This document shows positions 1-12,068 of a DNA stretch of 64,000 nt, piece after piece (position 1 is the stretch's first letter; each line of letters starts with the position of its first letter). Origin of the DNA: Paragorgia papillata (Eukaryota > Cnidaria > Anthozoa > Scleralcyonacea > Coralliidae); contig JAWNZC010000327.1 in NCBI GenBank assembly GCA_035771165.1, positions 1,673,501 to 1,737,500 on the forward strand. The letters are read 5' to 3'. A program made the translations under genes and the position numbers. The notes beneath the pieces were generated by a model. The model was given only the letters and a program-made list of their open reading frames with translations, was not told where the DNA came from and made no database searches.

Positions 1-780
1 TCCCAGGGGTTTCTCTATCGACGAGTAAAATTGTCTGTCTTTAGCCAGAGTAAAGTACTAGAGTATATATAGGTGCATGCTTGGTACTGAAAAAGTTAAG
101 AGAGACAAGTTTTAACCAATAGAGTATCACGAGTTTCTCCATCGACGAGTAAATTCGTCTGCATGTCGAGTAAAGTACTAGAGTATATAGGTGCATTCTT
201 GGTATTAAAAAGTTTAAAACCGCGTTTTTATGGAGTTATTCGGGTCAAGTTAAATTTGAATACTCTTACCTTGAAAAAATACATTCTTCGAAACGGAGAA
301 ATGAAGTTTCGATCTTTTGCATCAACTGAATCGACTGTGTTATAGTGAATGAAGGAACACCACTATGTGCACGATATTTTTCATCAAGGTGCATGATCTT
401 TTATACCCTAGTAGTGTCACACTTGATGTGGGTTTCAAGAGGGCTGCAGCTGCTATTTATATATTCCACGCACTTAAAGACGGATCACTTAAAACCTAAA
501 AACCTTAGAGAACAGCAAGACGTCAATAGGTAAACATTATAGTAATCATGCATGATGGTTAGCGACTACACGCCGGGTATTGTTGCGATTGTTTAACAAC
601 TATATATGCTAATAAGTATAGTGTCGGTATACATGCTATATAGGATTTCCCAAATTTTGTAAAGAAACTCTGTGACGTTTTGCAGAGAAATGTTTCGAGT
701 TCTAAGAAAAGAAACCTGTGAAACCTACAATAACCTTTCTAAACGCCCTAACTGTATGAATACTGATCTCACTCAATTGA

Positions 781-878
781 CTCATTCCTGTCCGAGGGCT
801 TCCCCTGCAGAGGTGAATAAAATCGTCTGGCGTTAGCCAGAATAAAATACTAAAGACCAATTCGGACAGGAAAGAGTT
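781..878. repeat. Short palindromic MITE (CTGTCCGA family), copy 1
   Basis: The roughly 100-bp element has inverted ends, CTCATTCCTGTCCGA on the left and the reverse complement of TTCGGACAGGAAAGAG on the right. Its middle contains CGTCTGGCGTTAGCCAGAAT. Other copies are at 5,988-6,083, 6,101-6,197, 56,879-56,966 and 57,951-58,048. The corresponding block B copy is the one at 57,951. Confidence 0.7.
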
Positions 879-3800
879 AACCCAGATGGTACGGATACTG
901 TACGTCTGCAAGATGTTGAATTAAGTGGTTGTATTCAAAACATTTTAGTTTCTAAGTCAACCACGCATAAATTATATGCAAATGTTGTTAAATACAAATA
1001 TTAGACACAAACGTATGGTGTAAATGACGAAACCGAGAAACCCATATATACATATAGAATGATATATTTTTTTGTGTACGCCGCCTTTTTCAATTCTGAT
1101 ACGTTTTATCTTCAGTTACATTTTCAGTGCTACGATCATGTTCAAACGTGAACAGACACCCACATGCTTTCGTATATTGCCCTGTTTCAACTCTTCATTC
1201 TACCAGCAATTCTTATTACTGTTTTCCCGCCCAAATTCCGCTTTCGTTCAATGTTGTGAAAGTAATTGTAAAACCTGTACAACGTGGATGTTGAGCAAAA
1301 CCGTTTGTTTCCCACAAAATTTGCATTGAAAAGGTGAAAGGTTTAAAAAATAATTAAAGCAAGTGTGAAGTGTCTAACCAAATTTGGCCATCGGATTATC
1401 ATTTCCCCACCAAATACTAAATATATAGTGCAAAAAAGAAAACAAAGTTTGTTTGAGCAATAAATATACACGTGTCATCTTCTACCCACTTCCCATTAAT
1501 GCACGCCAAAAAAAGGAGTGTTTTATTTTACCCCACTATACACAAACACACCCACACCCACAAAACATCTTTCGTATGATCAACTCAGAATAACTCGTTA
1601 ACTTTGCTGCGATATGAACTATACTCTTTCGGTCACATTTTGATAACACATAATATATGAATGTGTTTTAAATTTTCAGTATTTTTGCGTTAAACGTTTC
1701 ATTCTCCAATTGTAACGTGGGCCTTCTGTTTGTTTTCACTTTTGCTATACTCCGGGGTATGGGTTATTTTTAGTGACCATGCAGCTTTGAATATAAATTA
1801 ACATTGAGATATATCTTTACAAACATATAGACAAAATAAAAACAGGACCAAGAGAGACGTATACGAAAAACTACAAATAAATCGAATTTCCAAAAACTAG
1901 TAAATTTTTTAGAAACTATTGTATTTTTAAGATTCCCGCACTTTTCATTCCGGGAAAATGGGACATCCAGGTATAATGCGAGATTATATAAAACAAGAAT
2001 TAATAAAAGAAGATTTAATTTTCTCTTTGTTCTGACGCAGAGAGTTTAAAAACGTATTTAAAACACATTTATGCCTCATTAAACCGTGATGACTTGTCTG
2101 AAGAGTGTCTCAAAGGCAGTTGCGACAATTGCAAGTGCCGAAGTGGTAAAATGTTTATTAAAAAACTGACAACACTGAAGTAGTCTTTATGCACCCGACA
2201 TCCGATCAAGGACCCCCAAAGTTTAAGACGATTAATATGAAAATAGAATTGAGACTGGAAACATCTGGCGCGAGCTAGAACTTGTTGTTTGATATCAATA
2301 ACATATACCTTCTAGATAGTTTTTCCAGTTTCCTGTTACATGTCTCTTCTACTTCCTACCTGGTCAGTGACTTCTGAAGAAAAAAGGATAAAAAACGTGC
2401 ATGCATGGTATACGACGAGGAGAATGAAAGTTAATTCTGTTGTCGGCTGTGCATGCCTGTTGAGAAGTGCATGACTGTGCCTTGCATGTGCGAAGAATTA
2501 TTGTGGCTCTGTCTGATTTAACTGCTGATCTAAAATAAATTATTTCTTGCATTATAGTTAATGTTATTGATTATAATAGAATCTAACATACAAAAACCCT
2601 AAAAAACCCATTTTGGAACTATTATTTTGCTATAGAAAATGTTTACGTGCATTATTACATTTTAAATTCTTCTTCGCATGTTATATAAAGGAACACCAGT
2701 TGTTCAGACAAGTTCGGAGTTATAGAAACAAAAGAGAAGTTTGGGGAAAACAAGATATGCGGTTGTGGCCATCTAGTAGATCATCTAATACATGTATAGC
2801 AATATAGGAAGACTTCAATCAATGCTGCATGCATGGAGACCGTGCTTATAGGCCAGAAGCAAAAAAGGGGTACCAGACAATTTTGTAAATTGAGAACATC
2901 TTGGGCATGAACGATATCTTTACCACGATGTCTTGTGTAATTATACAATTACGCTTCACCGTATCTAGTCTTTTGTCAACGAAAAGGTTTTCAAAACGTG
3001 TTTTATTAAAGTATATGATGCTGTTTGCCTATACTACGTTGTACATATTTGTCGGTAATATCTTCAAAAATTTCTTACTTCGTGAGTTGTTGTCGTCGTT
3101 TTATTAATTTGCAGTTTATATATTAACATGCAGTTATGTGATCGCGGTGACATCAAAACGCTGGCCATATTCCGATTTCGTCCGCAGTTCCGGACTGATC
3201 GCTGCTTTTGCGCTCGGAAAAGTACGAGAGGTCGGGACGAGATCAGAGTTGGCAACGACCATTTGGGTTGGCAACGACCACTTGCATGGGTTGGCAGCGA
3301 CCATTTCGGTTGGCATTGACCATGTGGATGCGTGGACATTGATTATTTGGTTTGGCAACGACCTCTTGAGTTGTCCACAAACGTGTTTAAAATAAACCTT
3401 GTTTGTTGATAATCTATACAATTTTAGATGCAAGTAATCGCAGCAAGCTGCAAGCCAGTTTCTGCGGTGACTGCATGAAAAGAAGCTTAACGCCAGTCAA
3501 TTTTACTCGTCAATATTAATGTGAGTTGTCGCGGAAAGCCATACATGAAAGGGTTAAAACGACCTTTAAGTTTTATAAAACACCTGTTTTGAAAGCAATA
3601 ATTGCTTGCTTGGAATTAGCGTGAAGATAGTGCAATATACTTCGAAACACAAAAAAATATATTTCTGCAAAAATAGACAAAAAGAGACAACTCATCACGA
3701 CTACGCTGGTTTAAACGTTTTCTACCTTGTTGCTAGGAGACAGTTGAAGGCGTATATAGCCGTTGTTTACTCTTTACAGTATTCAATGTGTAACCGTTCT

Positions 3801-4352
3801 ATTTGTAAAGCTAAGTATATTGCGCACTTTAAAAACTTTCAGGAACGCCTGACGCCTGTTTTGTAACGCACACATCCGCGCATATTCAAGTTGACAAATA
3901 TTATGTATTGCAGCTGTCTATTTTAAAACTACAAATGAATTCCCAACGCAGTCAGATGAAGACCCCAACATAGTTTAAAGTTATTCTGGCTTAAAAGTTT
4001 TTTGAACGCAACTTATAGCGACTATATAATCAGCCACGCGATCTGATTTCACCAAGTCTGAAGAAACAAGCGTAAACCATTCACCCACTGATCAAAAATC
4101 GTGAAGTTTACATATGAAAATATAAGGCGTTTGCCTCCTTTGACCGCGCTCGCCCCAGACTCTTTGCCCCCCTTTTCAATATGGCGTCCGTAACCTTGAA
4201 CTCGTCTATTACAGAGGTATGACTCATCTAATGGATTTGTTAGGTGTTACGCCAAGGTATAGAGATGCTAATTACAGAGTGATAAACCTCTGTAATTCTA
4301 ATTAGCCTTAGCATATAAATATCACTTGTAAATATTCTATAATTACTCGTAC

Positions 4353-4395
4353 TGAAGATGGCATAAACTTTGCCGAAACATGTATACCATTAAAA
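4353..4395 (+). ncRNA. Hammerhead-like motif in the tandem unit (uncertain)
   Basis: The stretch reads CTGAAGA, then GGC/GCC around a loop, then GAAA, then ACATGT, then A, with a 3-bp stem I (GTA with TAC). This is the order of a hammerhead core, but stem I is short and stem III would have no loop, so it could act only as a dimer if at all. The matching position in block B (61,774-61,816) has CTGAACA, which breaks the invariant core G. I treat it as a decayed or chance hammerhead. Confidence 0.3.
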
Positions 4396-5045
4396 CTTTT
4401 GTCGTTTATTTGAAGTTTATTTTAACATAATATATTAATGTGGTTTTAATGTTCAGTATTTTTGCGTTAAACGTTTCATTCTCCAATTGTAACGTGGGCC
4501 TTCTGCTTGTTTTCACTTTTGCTATATATTCCAGGGTATGGGTTATTTTTAGTGACCATGCAGCTTTGTATATAAATTAACATTTAGATATATCTTTACA
4601 AACATATAGACAAAATAAAAACAGGACCAAGAGAGACGTATACGAAAAACTACAAGTAAATCGAATTTCCAAAAACTAGTAAATTTTTTAGAAACTATTC
4701 TATTTTTCAGATTCCCGCACTTTTCATTCCGGGAAAATGGAACATCCAGGTATATTGCGAGATTATATAAAACAAGAATTAATAAAAGAAGATTTAATTT
4801 TCTCTTTGTTCTGACGCAGAGAGTTTAAAAACGTGTTTAAAACACATTTATGCCTCATTAAACCGTGATGACTTGTCTGAAGAGTATCTCAAAGGCAGTT
4901 GCGACAATTGCAAGTGCCGAAGTGGTAACATTTTTATTAAAAAACTGACAACACTGAAGTATAGTCTTTATGCACCCGACATCCGACCAAGGACCCTTAA
5001 AGTTTAAGACGATTAATATGAAAATAGAATTGAGACTGGAAACAT

Positions 5046-5216
5046 CTGGCGCGAGCTAGAACTTGTTGTTTGATATCAATAACATATACCTTCTAGATAG
5101 TTTTTCCAGTTTCCCGTTACATATCTCTTCTAGGAGGTAGAAGAGATATGTAACGGGAAACTGGAAAAACTATCTAGAAGGTATATGTTATTGATATCAA
5201 ACAACAAGTTCTAGCT
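5046..5216. repeat. Inverted duplication (hairpin) inside one tandem unit
   Basis: About 80 bases running up to 5,128 are followed, a few bases later, by their own reverse complement, running out at GCTCGCGC near 5,216. The other unit copies (2,265-2,360, 59,690-59,785 and 62,460-62,555) have only the forward arm and continue into TTCCTACCTGGTCAGTGAC. The inverted arm is therefore a new event private to this unit. Confidence 0.9.
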
Positions 5217-5987
5217 CGCGCAAGATGTTTAAAGAAAAAAGGATAAAAAACGTGCATGCATGGTATACGACGAGGAGAATGAAAGTTAATTCTGTTGTCG
5301 GCTGTGCATGCCTGTTGAGAAGTGCATGACTGTGCCTTGCATGTGCGAATAATTATTGTGGCTCTCTCTGACTTAACTGATGATCAAAAATAAATTATTT
5401 CTTGCATTATAGTTAATGTTATTGATTATAATAGAATCTAACATACAAAAAACCTAAAAGAACCATTTCGGAACTATTATTTTGCTATAGAAAAAGTTTA
5501 CGTGCGTTATTACATTACATTTAAATTCTTCTTCGCATGTTATATAAAGGAACACCAGTTGTTCAGACAAGTTCGGAGTTATAGAAACAAAAGAGAAGTT
5601 TGGGAAAAACAAGATATGCGGTTGTGGCCAGGCCTAGATCATCTAATACATGTACAGCAATATAGGAAGACTTCAATCAATGCTGCATGGAGACCGCGTG
5701 AACGAGAACAGAGTTGGCAACGACCATTTGGGTTGGCAACGACCACTTGCGTAGGTTGGCAACGACCATTTTGGTTGGCATTGACCATGCGGATGGACAT
5801 TGATTATTTGGTTTGGCAACGACCATTTCGGTTGACATTGATCATTTGTGTTGGCAACGACCTCTTGAGTTGTCCACAAACGTGTTTAAAATAAACCTTG
5901 TTTGTTGATAATCTATACAATTTTAGATGCAAGTAATCGCAGCGAGCTGCAAGCCAGTTTCTGCGATGACTGCATGAAAAGAAGCTT

Positions 5988-6197
5988 AACCCTTGCCTGT
6001 CCAAATTGGTCTTTAATATTTAATTCTGGCTAACGCCAGACGTTTTTATTCACCTCTGGGGAAGCCCTCGGACAGGAATGAGTTATAAACTATCTCTCTA
6101 ACTCTATCCTGTCCGAATTGGTCTTTAGTATTTTATTCTGGCTAACGCCAGACGATTTTATTCATCTCTGGGGAAGCCCTCGGACAGGAATGAGTTA
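5988..6197. repeat. Two tandem copies of the CTGTCCGA MITE
   Basis: Two copies of the roughly 100-bp palindromic element (5,988-6,083 and 6,101-6,197) lie head to tail, separated by a spacer related to ATAAACTATCTCTCT. They are in the opposite orientation to the copy at 781-878. The same spacer, reverse complemented, borders the copy at 57,951. Confidence 0.7.
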
Positions 6198-6773
6198 ACG
6201 CCAGTCAATTTTACTCGTCAATATCTAATGTGAGTTGTCGCGGAAAGCCGTACATGAAAGGGTTAAGAAGACCTTTAAGTTTTATAAAACACCTTTTTTG
6301 AAAGCAATAATTGCTTGCTTGGAATTAGCGTGAAGATAGTGCAATATACTTCGAAACACAAAAAATATATTTCTGCAAAAATAGACAGAAAGGGACAGCT
6401 CATCACGACTACGCTGGTTTAAACGTTTTCTACCTTGTTGCTAGGAGACAGTTGAAGGCGTATATAGCCGTTGTTTACTCTTTACAGTATTCAATGTATA
6501 ACCGTTCTATTTGTAAAGCTAAGTATATTGCGCACTTTAAAAACTTTCAGGAACGACTGACGCCTGTTTTGTGACGCGCACATCCGCGCATATTCAAGTT
6601 GACAAATATTATGTATTGCAGCTGTCTATTTTAAAACTACAAATGAATTCCCAACGCAGTCAGATGAAGACCCCAACATAGTTTAAAGTTATTCTGGCTT
6701 AAACGTTTTTTGAACGCAACTTATATAGCGACTATATAATCAGCCACGCGATCTGATTTCACCAAGCCTGAAG

Positions 6774-6926
6774 ATGGAAGAAGTTACTTCCAAAACGTCG
6801 CGCCAACAAAACTCGCCTGGTTCAAGACTAGAAAAAGCTCGAACTATTAAAAAGTTACTGTTGATGACACAACGTACCGACACTCCGATCAGTGTCTTCA
6901 ACAGGGTGATCGTTGCGAAGAAATAA
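6774..6926 (+). CDS. Small open frame, 50 aa, unknown
   Basis: An ATG at 6,774 opens 50 codons ending in TAA, directly where similarity to the tandem units stops. The product is basic and polar, with Lys, Arg, Gln and Ser enriched, and has no signal peptide, membrane segment or recognisable motif. The start lies in CTGAAGATGGAAG, which with the following CTTCCAAAAC also resembles the stem II region of a decayed hammerhead, so the frame may be incidental. Confidence 0.15.
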   Translation: MEEVTSKTSRQQNSPGSRLEKARTIKKLLLMTQRTDTPISVFNRVIVAKK

Positions 6927-7486
6927 AGGTCCCATATTCATTCTCTAAAAGAGAACCGATGATGACGTTATCTATCAATGCAACGAAATGCAAGCCTTCT
7001 GATAATAGACTCTTTTCTGAAATTTAAAGAATAAACAAGATATGTTAAATACAATAAAAGTCACGATATATACTAATTTCTTGTGGTAGAAAAATATTAT
7101 TTAAAAAAAATGTTGATAATCTTTTAAGTAGTACTGGGCAGAAATACATCGGTTAAAAGTGAAAGTTTAATGCATGGATACGTTTCTCACCGCGAATATA
7201 AACTTCTCCACTTATACGAAACTTTTACGAAAATTTATGATCGCAATAGGCATAGCCGGTGCCATGCAGTTGTGTGATATATATAAGCAACTGCAAAGAA
7301 ATCGAGCTAGTACGGTTATTGTACTGAAATAAGACTGAAATATGTGACTGAAATATAAATGATATTTGTTAGACTATATATTGTAATTGTGGTGGTTTGT
7401 AATCAAAATTTTAGTGAGAGTTATAGTGTCTTGTTTTTGGAAACATTATTAAGCGGAAAGTAACATCTGCTATATATATATATTTT
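6927..7486. other. AT-rich spacer, no gene seen
   Basis: No splice-supported or family-like coding sequence was found on either strand. A short TATATA tract at about 7,471-7,483 leads into the Penelope-derived palindrome that follows. Confidence 0.5.
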
Positions 7487-7633
7487 TACAAAGTATGAAG
7501 TATAGTTTTACCTTAAAGTCTTCGCTACCAGAGGTTTCACCCTAAACGGATCATCAGGCGACTGATGATCCCGTTTAGGGTGAAACCTCTTGTAGCGAAG
7601 ACTTTAAGGTAAAACTATACTTCATACTTTGTA
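7487..7633. repeat. Palindrome built from two opposed Penelope terminal repeats, each with a hammerhead
   Basis: Arms of about 65 bp, from TACAAAGTATGAAG to its reverse complement, meet at about 7,560. The left arm holds a minus-strand hammerhead (7,522-7,561) with CUGAUGA, GAAA, a 3-bp stem III, a GUA cleavage site and a 4-bp stem I. The right arm holds the same core on the plus strand (CTGATGA at 7,562, GAAA at 7,582), but it has lost the stem I partner and has a mismatch in stem III. The arms match the 3' end of the Penelope element at 50.43-50.49 kb. Confidence 0.8.
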
Positions 7634-7732
7634 TTTTGCTCTATCTATATATGGTATTGAGCACTCTCTAACATTTCGTGAACCAAAACTCAATCACTAC
7701 GTGTTTGGTAGAGCGAGTCCTAAAATATAGTC

Positions 7733-7783
7733 GTTGCTACTCTGAGTTTCACGCCTCACGTCTTGAGACGATCTTCAGGCAAC
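7733..7783 (-). ncRNA. Type I hammerhead ribozyme, CUGAAGA variant
   Basis: On the minus strand, stem I GUUGC pairs with GCAAC. The core CUGAAGA is followed by a 6-bp stem II (CGUCUC with GAGGCG) after a U-U mismatch, then GAAA, then stem III ACU/AGU with loop CAG and cleavage triplet GUA. All invariant hammerhead positions are kept. It lies 19 bases beyond the stop of a Penelope endonuclease remnant in the same orientation, so it belongs to that element's 3' terminal repeat. Confidence 0.8.
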
Positions 7784-7801
7784 TGTATGCGATTGACTCA
7801 G

Positions 7802-8130
7802 TTATTTGTGTGATGACGCTAACTCGTTAACGGTTCGTTGACGTGTGACGTTCATCTGTCGCGTGCGTTTGAATCTTCCCGCGCTGAATTTGCATTGGTG
7901 ACAGCATTTCGCGAATATTTCCGATCTTTTATTCAGCTTTCTGCTTTTGTCTGATTTCATTATACACAATTTCTCCTCGAGACAAAGGTTACAACGCTTT
8001 CCACCAGCCGTAAACGCACCAGCTCGCTTTATTATGGACCACTTGATAGAAAATGGTTTCGTGCTCTGTTTCAATTTCCACACGTGTTTCGAAAGCTCGG
8101 TCTCGTTAGAGTAAAGCTTGGTCTCGTTAG

Positions 8131-8133
<3 letters not shown>
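7802..8133 (-). pseudogene. Penelope-like element, GIY-YIG endonuclease C-terminal remnant
   Basis: The frame encodes only the distal part of a Penelope-type GIY-YIG nuclease. It has SNETELSKHVWKLK, then IKWSII, GGKRCNLCLEEK and LCIMKSDK, closely resembling the same region of the element at 50.46-51.2 kb. The N-terminal side has a 24-bp tandem duplication (YSNET repeated) and then meets a (TA)n tract at about 8,134, so the reverse transcriptase and nuclease active site are missing. The reading frame is open to its stop at 7,802. It is a dead 5'-truncated copy of a second Penelope subfamily. Confidence 0.85.
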
Positions 8134-8327
<194 letters not shown>

Positions 8328-8329
8328 TT

Positions 8330-10619
8330 AACAACTATCTTATTCAGTTATATTTTGAAAACTGTTAAAATGCATTTCCAACGATTTCATTGCAATATGT
8401 CCGTATCTATGCCGCTAATGCTATATATATATATACCAACTAATTCAAGACGTCGTAATGAGAATTAGCTAGTAGTATGGGTTGGAAGAAAAAAAGCCTG
8501 AAGGGCGAGATTGAATTGATTTAGTGTGAACGACTGTGTCTAGAAAAATACATTGCTGCTGCGGAAAGATCTAAAACTAGGCAACTAAACTATAAGCGAA
8601 CTTATGCATGTTCAGTTTTCACAAATAGCATTTAAAATCAGCTGTTATAAATAGCATGTAAAATCAGCTGTTTCCTATAGAACGCCACGTCCTTAGGACG
8701 TGACACCACTTATAAGAGAGAGTTGAGAAAACTGTCACAGCAGATAATCATTTTTAAAGCATCACCAAAATAATAGGACGGAGAGGAAAACTCAGAAACC
8801 GCGTCCACACGCAAGATACGTTCATAAAAGCTTAATTATTCTTTAGTTAATACGTTAATTAAGACTTTTTGTTCACATGTGAATAATGGAAAAGGTCATC
8901 GTCGACACAATTGACGAATTGCAAAAGGTAAAGCGAATATTTTCGAAAACGTCGTTTACGACGCAGATATTCCATCGGTGGCATGGACGGAAGACGTTTG
9001 ATTCGTTTGTCTACTTCCAACCTCGTTGCCAGGGCCTTTTTGAAGTTGGCAGGGCGGGAAAGGAAGTAGTGAGCTTGCATCCCATGCTCAGAGAGCCAAT
9101 CATATGCGAGAAAATTAAATCACGAAAACAAACTTGCGTCACCATGGACCGTTGGCTAAATTTTATTTTTTACAGTGTCAAACAGACGGGCATCGACAAT
9201 TCCACGGATAAAAGTCTTAATTGGTCATGAAGTTAGACATGTGTGATTGAAATTTGGCTCTGCTTCATGTTAAATCATACGTTCACCGTTTGGAAGAAGT
9301 TCTCATGGGATTCATTGCATGCATTTCAGGTTTAAATTGAGGAATGATTTTAAACAGTCGTTTAAGGTTACGTTACACCATAGAAATTAAAATATTTTTT
9401 TTGAGTAATTAGCTGCCTTAAGCCAAATGCTGAAAGGTTTTGAAAAGTTTATTTCGTTTAAAGCAAAATTCATTAAGATATTTAGCGATGAAAATTGCAA
9501 GCAGCTCTGTTTTCCTGCGAAATTTAAATGTTCCAAGGCTTGTTTCTTCATCTTTAAATTTCAGCTAAACTGCCGTATTCAAAGACTTTTGTTGAACAAG
9601 GGTTTTGGCCGATTTTTTTTCAAATTTTCACAATGTATCGGAGACAATAAGAGCGTGTGCGGTATATAGCTATACGATTTTTTTTTTCATTTCTGAGTAA
9701 TCGACTACGATTCATGGTATGCAAACTGGTATGCCTTATATCTCAAAAATAACAAAAAAAACACCATAGCTATACCGCACACACTTCTGTAGAACAGCTA
9801 GTTGAGTTGCAATTAAAACTATTTTTACATGATTTGATTGAAACTGTAGTTAACAAAAGTCGCGGCGCAAAGCGAATGCGTTTTCAGAATTTTGTCAAAC
9901 CAAAACAAGTTTAAATACTTTTCAAAATTGTAAATCAACTGTCCAATTCTACAATCATTTTTCTATAAACTGTAAACATTTGAATTTGATTGCTTTTAAA
10001 CTCAACGCGCAGTTGCATTTTTCGCAAAGTTAAGCACTACTCCAAGGTGTTACGAAACCTTAAACGGCGAGAACAAGTGTGTCGGGAATGGCAGTTTATC
10101 ACTGTTTCTATTTTTGATTCACTCTCAAGTACCATGCAAGTATGTACTGCTAAAAAGGGACCAAGCTTGTCCGCTGGTCCAGCACTCAACGTAAAGAACT
10201 GTCAACGAAAACTAGCGTGATCAGACTGGGACTTTCATTGTTATTACCACCAATTACGAATGAAACTGAAGCTGAGAAGTACAAACGTTTAAAAAGAAGC
10301 GGTGTACAATTAATATCTCTATGGCAAACATTAATTTATCTATCTGTTACATATATCTTTATTAGCGAGTTTAATCAGTTAAATATGTCAGTTTTGCATG
10401 CATGAACGTACTAAAACATTTAAATGGTGCGTGAACTGCACTTTCATCGGTGGACTGAATTTTTGCAATGTATTGAATTGTTTTCTGTAAAATAAAATTG
10501 CTTATTTATTTTCTATCTGAATTAGGTTTCTTAAGTATAGAAATCACGAAAGTATCACACGGTGTGATAATTTCGTTATTTCTATATTTGAGAAGTCTAA
10601 TAACTCAGATAGAACCACT
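8330..10619. other. Non-coding stretch with minor repeats
   Basis: No family-like coding sequence. An imperfect inverted repeat at 9,654-9,782 has ends GTGTGCGGTATA and TATACCGCACAC. An ATG at 8,886 opens 14 codons to a GTAAAG donor-like site (8,928) and could be a 5' exon of the gene downstream, but nothing ties it to the later exons. The rest of that frame overlaps a dispersed repeat (CCAGGGCCTTTT). Confidence 0.4.
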
Positions 10620-10990
10620 GCGTGAACAACGCGAGAACAAGGCGTGTTTTATCAACCTTGTTGCAAGCTGTCAACTGCAGACTTGTTGCGGCTTGTTCAC
10701 ATCAAGCTTGCAGCAAAGTTGTTAACGACATTGCTACGGCTCTGTTACGGCAACTTGCAACAAGCCTGTTGACGACAGCATTGCTGCGGCTCTATTACGA
10801 CAACTTGCAACAAGCCTGTTGACGACAGCATTGCTGCAGCTCTGTCGCAACAACTTACAACAAGCCTGTTGACAACTTGTTGCAGACTTGTCACGACAAG
10901 CCACAACAAGCTGAGCGAACGCATCCAGGTTCAGACTTGTTGACGACAAGTTGTATCAAGGCCGGCAACAGACTTGTTACAACTTGTGCG
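10620..10990 (+). repeat. CAACTTGTTGC-type minisatellite with a 50-bp period
   Basis: The core (about 10,724-10,872) repeats every 50 bp: ACGACAGCATTGCTGC, then GACAACTTGCAACAAGCCTGTTG. Flanking sequence is a looser mosaic of CAACTTGTTG and CAAGCCTGTTG words. The words are partly self-complementary. Confidence 0.8.
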
Positions 10991-12060
10991 TTTCTGGCCG
11001 TGTAGGTACCCTAATTTATATCATTTACATGTGAACAATTTACTTTTCAAACATGAAAATTGGCTCTTGTCAAGATATGTTGGGGATAGGAGTAACAGTT
11101 TTCCCCTCCCCCTGAGGTCACCATGAAAATGTTATAAACCAGGTTCAAGTCATAAGTAAACCAGCCTCAAGTCTTAATTCCATGTGAGTGCTGGTTACCT
11201 GAGGGCACTGGGGCTTTCTCATTTCGCCAGTGCTCTGAAACCCAGTGCAGAATACTGTCATGCAGAAATTGTCACCTATTCTTTCCTAGATCAATTACCT
11301 TTACTTGACTTCACAAAATATACTTATAAAAGTTATTAGACGGCTGTAATTTATTAAGCCCAATTTTCAATAACTCACCTATCAGGCTTTCCAATTTTTG
11401 TCACCATATATCTACTTTGCAGTATTATAGCCTTTTCAGTATCTTCACAATTTTTGCGTAGTACAATTTACATTGTTCAGTCATCTGTGCGGCACATGGC
11501 GAATACAGTAACAGTATCCGCATGTACGCAGTGCGTACCTATTTTTTGTGGACAGTGAAACCAGGATAGCAAAATGAATGGATTGGAAACTAATAGTCTT
11601 GTGAGGTGTTTCCAGGCCGCTGATTGGCTGAAAGGCATTTTTCTTTGCTCGAGAGATGTTGAAACCTTTGGGGGAAAGCCAATGATAGATGCATAAATCA
11701 CATGTAATTTTATCTTTATACGTATGCTGCAGTTACAATTTTGTTTATTAATAAAGTAAAGTAATAATACGGCATTTATGTGAAATCAGTTGTTAAATTT
11801 CAAACAGGCAAGAGACTTCTTATTATCCCAGCTGTGTACTGTACAGATAAATTCTCAGTCAATGGCATAAAGCACTGATAATATGCTAATTAAAGAGCGG
11901 GGATAAACAGCAAGGTCATGACACAATTGTCTACACAACTTACAAATAAATTAAAAAGGACAAGCTTTTTATGGATCTATTTTTCATGGGTGCTACTGGT
12001 GTATTATCGATTAATTGTTCGAGCAATTCACTATCCGATTTCCTTGTACTGCTCCTAGAT
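10991..12060. other. No gene seen
   Basis: AT-rich sequence without recognisable coding. Short inverted words around 11,150-11,260 (CAGTGC/GCACTG) suggest a small degraded foldback. Confidence 0.4.
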
Positions 12061-12068
12061 ATGGTCCA

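Larger units (their letters stand above)
1..6773 (+). repeat. Block A: left copy of a large direct repeat with two tandem ~2.78 kb units
   Basis: The sequence matches block B (57,151-64,000) in the same orientation, base 1 aligning with base 57,151. A leader (1 to about 1,644) is followed by two tandem units, about 1,645-4,424 and 4,425-6,773; for example base 1,677 aligns with 4,454. The second unit lacks roughly 400 bases that the first has (about 2,843-3,240), carries an inverted duplication (5,046-5,216) and two extra short MITE copies (5,988-6,197), and stops matching at 6,773. Each unit has a degenerate run of GGTTGGCAACGACCATT-like motifs (about 3,239-3,365 and 5,710-5,865). The short open frames match no family I know and look incidental. 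Confidence 0.85.

Noticed and set aside
8886..9230. 114-codon frame
   Set aside because: Its second half overlaps a dispersed GCCAGGGCCTTTTT repeat and the residues show no motif. Only the first 14 codons, ending at a donor-like GTAAAG, remain a weak exon candidate.
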